Under the pieces are notes generated by a model that searched no databases, was not told the origin of the DNA, and saw only the letters and a program-made list of their open reading frames with translations. This document shows, in pieces, positions 5,884-8,962 of a stretch of DNA of 8,962 nt (position 1 is the first letter of the stretch; each line of letters starts with the position of its first letter). Origin of the DNA: JBBUX01 sp037445775 (GTDB lineage: Bacteria; Actinomycetota; Coriobacteriia; Anaerosomatales; PHET01); NCBI GenBank assembly GCA_037445775.1, contig JBBIJX010000064.1:1-8962 (forward strand), read 5' to 3'. The translations under genes and the position numbers were made by a program.

Positions 5884-5890
5884 TCCGCGC

Positions 5891-6700
5891 ATGACACGCC
5901 CTCACATGCGTACGGTCTTTCTTGGCTCCGGCAGCGGCGGGAACTGCACCGCCGTCGCGCTCGGAGGCGCGACGCTCCTCATCGACTGCGGGTTCTCTGC
6001 GCGCGAGATCGGACGCCGCATGGGCGTGGTGGGCATCGACCCCGGGTCCGTGCTCGCGATCCTTGTCACGCACGAGCACGGCGACCACGTCCGCGGTCTC
6101 GACGTCTTCGCGCGCCGCCACGCCCCGGGCGCGGTGGTCTGGGCGAGCGCGGGGACGATGCGCGCCGCCGGTATCGACCGCGGCCGCATCGCAACCCGAG
6201 CGATGCGTCCGGGCTCGAGCATGGATGCCGGACCTTTGCGCGTGACGGCGTTTCGCACGTCACACGACGCTGCGGAGCCCATGGGCTACCGCATCGACGC
6301 GGCGGGCGAGAGCATAGGTGTCGTCACCGACACCGGAGAGCTCCTTCCCGACGCCGTCGAAGCTCTCCGCGACGTCAACGTGCTCGGCATCGAGGTCAAC
6401 CACGACGTAGGGATGCTCGAGCGCGGCCCCTACCCTGCGTTCTTGAAGCGGCGCATCCGCTCCGCGCGAGGCCATCTGTCCAACGACCAGTCAGCTGACG
6501 GGCTTGAGCGTCTCCTGAGCGACCGTCTCGCTCACGTCGTCGCGTTGCACCGTTCACGCACGAACAACTCGCCCGCGCTCGCACAGGCCGCCCTGGAGGG
6601 ACGGCTGACCGGTCTGGGACACCCTGCGCGCGTCACCGTCGCGCACCAGGACGAGCCCGTCGAGCCCAACCCCGCGCAGACTTCACTGTTCGGCGTCTGA
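5891..6700 (+). CDS. Metallo-beta-lactamase-fold hydrolase, YycJ/WalJ family
   Basis: A 269-aa cytoplasmic metal-dependent hydrolase. The N-terminus FLGSGSGGNCTAV and LLIDCGFSAREI is diagnostic of the YycJ/WalJ group. Metal ligands are visible: H61-x-H63-x-D65-H66 (THEHGDH), H125 (TSHDA), D147 (VTDTG) and H171 or H195 (EVNHD, GHLSN); the family tail LHRSRTNNSP (219-228) follows. WalJ proteins are thought to be nucleases (5' exonuclease-like) acting in DNA repair and replication-linked cell-wall control; in Firmicutes they sit with walRK, which is absent here. The ATG at 5891 is preferred because of the leaderless promoter 7 nt upstream; ATG 5906 is an alternative, and upstream in-frame sequence does not look family-like. 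The last six codons overlap the end of the convergent ATPase gene. Confidence 0.9.
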   Translation: MTRPHMRTVFLGSGSGGNCTAVALGGATLLIDCGFSAREIGRRMGVVGIDPGSVLAILVTHEHGDHVRGLDVFARRHAPGAVVWASAGTMRAAGIDRGRIATRAMRPGSSMDAGPLRVTAFRTSHDAAEPMGYRIDAAGESIGVVTDTGELLPDAVEALRDVNVLGIEVNHDVGMLERGPYPAFLKRRIRSARGHLSNDQSADGLERLLSDRLAHVVALHRSRTNNSPALAQAALEGRLTGLGHPARVTVAHQDEPVEPNPAQTSLFGV

Positions 6701-7957
6701 GCCCCCGGCGAGCTCGAACACCGCACGCTCAGCACCGGCGAGGTCTTCGACGGTCACGGCGCCGTGCTCGAGCGCCTCAGCCCAATACGACTCGGCGGCG
6801 CCGCCAGTGAAGTCGCGCCCGTCGACGGCGCCCACGAGCACGAGTGGCCGCCGGGCCCTCACCGCGACGAGCAGGTTATCGATGTTGCCTCGGCCGAACG
6901 GGACTGGACCGACGACGATCACGTCCGCGCGTTCGGCGAAGCGGGCCACGGTGACGGCGGCCTCGGCGTTCATGGGAGCGAACGGCTCGATGCGGGCGTA
7001 TTCGAGCCCCAGGGCTTCGGCGAGCACCGCATCCGCGTCACCGGCGTTGAGCGCCGCGCCCAACACGGTGAAGCCCCCCAGCACCAGCTTGCGCATGAGC
7101 GGTGCGGCGGTACCCCCGCCACCCACGACGAGCACGGTGCCATGGCGGCCTCGGGCCACCGCACCGTCCCGCAGCACCGGCGTCACTGAGATCGAGCCCG
7201 TCACGGCGTCGGGACCCACGACGGCCCTCACACCGAACACCTCCTTCAGCGCCTCTGCGGTGATGACGCGCTCGGGCGTCCCAGCCCCGGCTAGTCGGCC
7301 ACCGGCGACGATCGCGATGCGGTCCGAGTAGCGCGCCGCAAGCTCGAGGTCGTGGAAGACCGCGAGCACAGCCATGCCGGCGTCGGCCAGATCACGCACA
7401 AGGTCGAGCACCTGCAGACGGTGGTTCAAATCGAGATGCGCGGTGGCCTCGTCAAGCAGCAGCACACGCGGCTCGACGGCGAGCGCTTGGGCAAGCGCGA
7501 GGCGCTGCAGGTCCCCGCCGGAGAGCGCGTCGACCGGCCGCGAGGCCAGGTTCGTCGTGCCGGTGAGTTCGAGCGCCTGGCGCACCGCGGCGCGGTCCGT
7601 CTCGCTAGGGCCGCCGAACCGTGGCAGGTGCGGATGCCTCCCCATTTCGACGAACTCCCGCCCCGGCAGCGAGAACGCGGCGCTCACCTGCTGCGGCACC
7701 ACGCCCACAAGCGACGCTCGCTCGCGAGGAGACAGCTCCGAGCGGCTTCGGCCCGCCACCTCGACGACTCCGGACCGAAGATCGGCGTCGCCGGTGACCG
7801 CGCGCAGCAGCGTGGACTTCCCGGCGCCGTTAGGGCCCACCAAGCCGACCACTTCGCCCGCTCGCACCTCGAGGTCCGCATCCGCCACGACGACCGCCTC
7901 GCCGTACCCGACGCTCGCGCCGCGGTACGCGAGCATGACATCGGTCGCCGCGTTCAC
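6683..7957 (-). CDS. Cobalamin/iron-chelate-type ABC transporter ATPase with extra C-terminal Rossmann-like domain
   Basis: A 424-aa cytoplasmic ATPase of the BtuD/FepC type, about 160 residues longer than the usual 255-270. Residues 8-245 hold the nucleotide-binding domain: Walker A GPNGAGKST (41-49), Q-loop Gln89 (VVPQQ), signature LSGGD (145-149), Walker B VLLLDE (165-170), D-loop HLD and switch His202. A second domain (about 272-415) starts with HGTVLVVGGGGTAAPLMRKL, a glycine-rich beta-turn-helix like a nucleotide-binding Rossmann fold, and includes ALNAGDADA, IEPFAPMN and VGPVPFGRGNIDN. I do not know its function; it does not look like the CbiZ amidohydrolase known in some BtuD fusions. 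The GTG at 7957 has GAGGGGA 6 nt upstream and overlaps the permease stop (GTGA), indicating coupled translation. Substrate may be a corrinoid, haem or siderophore. Confidence 0.9.
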   Translation of the reverse strand: MNAATDVMLAYRGASVGYGEAVVVADADLEVRAGEVVGLVGPNGAGKSTLLRAVTGDADLRSGVVEVAGRSRSELSPRERASLVGVVPQQVSAAFSLPGREFVEMGRHPHLPRFGGPSETDRAAVRQALELTGTTNLASRPVDALSGGDLQRLALAQALAVEPRVLLLDEATAHLDLNHRLQVLDLVRDLADAGMAVLAVFHDLELAARYSDRIAIVAGGRLAGAGTPERVITAEALKEVFGVRAVVGPDAVTGSISVTPVLRDGAVARGRHGTVLVVGGGGTAAPLMRKLVLGGFTVLGAALNAGDADAVLAEALGLEYARIEPFAPMNAEAAVTVARFAERADVIVVGPVPFGRGNIDNLLVAVRARRPLVLVGAVDGRDFTGGAAESYWAEALEHGAVTVEDLAGAERAVFELAGGSDAEQ

Positions 7958-8962
7958 CGCCGGTCCCCTCGCATGAGCAGCCAGACGAAGAACGGACCGC
8001 CGATCAGCGCGGTGACGATTCCCACAGGAATCTCGACGGGGGCGATGACGGTGCGTGCAACCATGTCTGCGAGGATGAGCACGATCGCGCCTCCCACGAA
8101 GGAGGTTGGCAGGAGCACGCGGTGATCCGGCCCTAAGACCATGCGCACCATGTGGGGCACCATGAGTCCAACGAAGCCGATGAGCCCGGCCACCGAGACC
8201 GCAGCGGCAGTCAAAAGCGAGGCTATTGCAAGCGCGCCGTACGTGAACGCCTTCACGGACAGCCCGAGGTGCCCTGCGCGCTCGTCGCCGAGCAACATGA
8301 GGTTGAGCTCTCGCGACAGGGTCAAGGACGCCGCGGCGCCCACGACGAACATCGGCGCGACTACCGCCAGGTACGCCCACGAAGCACCCGTGAGCCCGCC
8401 CATCATCCAGTAGACGACCGCTGCCATCTGCTCGCGCGCGAACACCATGAGAAACGATGTCAGCGCTGCCAGCGTGTAGGAGATCGCGACGCCCGCAAGG
8501 AGCAGTGAAGCCGCGTCAAGCCTGCCCTTCCACGACGCGAGCCGTACGACGAGCGCCATCGTGAGCATCGCGCCCGCGAAAGCTGCCGCGGGCACGAGTC
8601 CGTAGCGGGCGGCGGTCGCGGCACTCGTCGCTACGAGCGCGAGCATCGCGCCCAATCCCGCGCCGCTCGACACGCCCAGGATGTAGGGGTCGGCGAGCGG
8701 GTTTCTGAAGAGCGCCTGGTAGATCGCACCGGCACCCGCGAGTGACGCACCCACTACAGCGGCGAGCAGGACGCGCGGGAGCCGCACTCCAACGATGAGC
8801 GTGTCCGCGAGGCCCTGCGAGCGGCCAGAGAGCGCTCTGCCCAGCGCGGCCACGACGTCGCCGGGAGCCACGGGGACGGCGCCCCACGTGATCCCGGCGA
8901 CGAGAGTGGCTGCCAGGGCGGCGCCCAGCACCGCGAGCGCAACCGCGGGACGGATGTCGCGT
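7954..8962 (-). CDS. FecCD/BtuC-family ABC transporter permease (5' end outside window)
   Basis: Membrane subunit of a cobalamin, haem or siderophore importer, with about nine or ten hydrophobic helices visible in some 335 residues. Family marks include RLPRVLLAAVVGASLAGAGA, YQALFRNPLADPYILGVSSG, the cytoplasmic coupling region with LMLLGDERAGHLGL, GLIGFVGLMVPHMVR and the end GGPFFVWLLMR. The frame stays open to the right edge. The first in-frame GTG (8931) falls inside the first membrane helix (residues before it read RDIRPAVALA), so the true start is probably just beyond the window. It overlaps the ATPase gene by 4 nt. The binding-protein gene is not visible and may lie further right. Together with the ATPase it is a type II importer; substrate not determined. 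Confidence 0.93.
   Translation of the reverse strand, partial: RDIRPAVALAVLGAALAATLVAGITWGAVPVAPGDVVAALGRALSGRSQGLADTLIVGVRLPRVLLAAVVGASLAGAGAIYQALFRNPLADPYILGVSSGAGLGAMLALVATSAATAARYGLVPAAAFAGAMLTMALVVRLASWKGRLDAASLLLAGVAISYTLAALTSFLMVFAREQMAAVVYWMMGGLTGASWAYLAVVAPMFVVGAAASLTLSRELNLMLLGDERAGHLGLSVKAFTYGALAIASLLTAAAVSVAGLIGFVGLMVPHMVRMVLGPDHRVLLPTSFVGGAIVLILADMVARTVIAPVEIPVGIVTALIGGPFFVWLLMRGDRR

Larger units (their letters stand above)
5549..5890. other. Divergent intergenic spacer with structured, possibly transcribed, centre
   Basis: 342 nt between the glutaredoxin-like gene (minus) and the hydrolase gene (plus). In order it holds the GAAGGAG ribosome site of the minus gene (about 5555-5561), a 7-bp inverted repeat (5654-5677), a strong -10 (5700-5705), a 21-codon mini-ORF (5711-5776), an 8-bp inverted repeat (arms 5727-5734 and 5749-5756, GCCGCGCC/GGCGCGGC), a 10-bp hairpin (5775-5805) and a leaderless-type -10 (5878-5883). 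No tRNA or known structured RNA family was recognised. No convincing minus-strand promoter was seen. Confidence 0.65.

Noticed and set aside
5549..6121. Upstream extension of the glutaredoxin-like gene antisense to the hydrolase
   Set aside because: Glutaredoxins start a few residues before the CPYC motif, and a GAAGGAG ribosome site marks the ATG at 5548.
6686..7144. C-terminal ATPase domain as CbiZ (adenosylcobinamide amidohydrolase)
   Set aside because: BtuD-CbiZ fusions exist, but this domain starts with a Rossmann-like GGGG loop and is shorter; I saw no CbiZ-like motifs.
7958..8380. Upstream extension of the importer ATPase inside the permease gene
   Set aside because: The extra 141 residues are the permease read out of frame; the GTG at 7957 has a ribosome site and the expected GTGA coupling.

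Overview
This is G+C-rich bacterial DNA with tightly packed genes, several GTG starts, strong AGGAGG-type ribosome sites, and at least one likely leaderless promoter (TAGACT ending 7 nt before an ATG). Together with a ferredoxin:thioredoxin-reductase-type gene, a B12-binding-domain radical SAM enzyme and a glutaredoxin-like protein, this fits a deep-branching, probably anaerobic Actinomycetota (Coriobacteriia-like). That placement is an inference from style and gene content. No rRNA, tRNA, CRISPR array, insertion sequence or phage gene was seen.

Layout from left to right. Position 52-1263 (minus) is a branched-chain amino-acid-type ABC substrate-binding lipoprotein, with a hairpin just after its stop. 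A divergent spacer (1264-1571) separates it from a plus-strand pair, an NfeD-family membrane protein (1572-2042) and an SPFH/slipin protein (2055-3023), which form a probable membrane-microdomain operon. An 80-nt gap precedes a B12-binding-domain radical SAM enzyme (3104-4612, plus). This gene converges on a minus-strand redox operon, and the two stop codons share one CTAG tetranucleotide. The redox operon reads, in transcription order, a CPYC glutaredoxin-like protein (5303-5548) and then a fusion of a ferredoxin:thioredoxin reductase catalytic domain with a Rieske [2Fe-2S] domain (4609-5292). A 342-nt divergent spacer (5549-5890) holds a candidate promoter, a 21-codon leaderless mini-ORF, two strong inverted repeats and a second, leaderless promoter for a YycJ/WalJ-type metallo-beta-lactamase-fold hydrolase (5891-6700, plus). 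The hydrolase ends inside the last codons of a minus-strand cobalamin/iron-chelate-type importer. That importer has an ATPase with an extra Rossmann-like C-terminal domain (6683-7957), coupled by a GTGA overlap to a FecCD/BtuC permease (7954-8962) cut by the right edge.

Functional reading. The most distinctive unit is the glutaredoxin plus FTR-Rieske pair. It looks like a ferredoxin-fed dithiol relay in which the FTR active-site CHC motif has become CWC and a second iron-sulfur domain has been attached. The importer is of a type that could bring in a corrinoid or an iron chelate, and the radical SAM enzyme carries a B12-type domain, but nothing in the sequence links the two directly.
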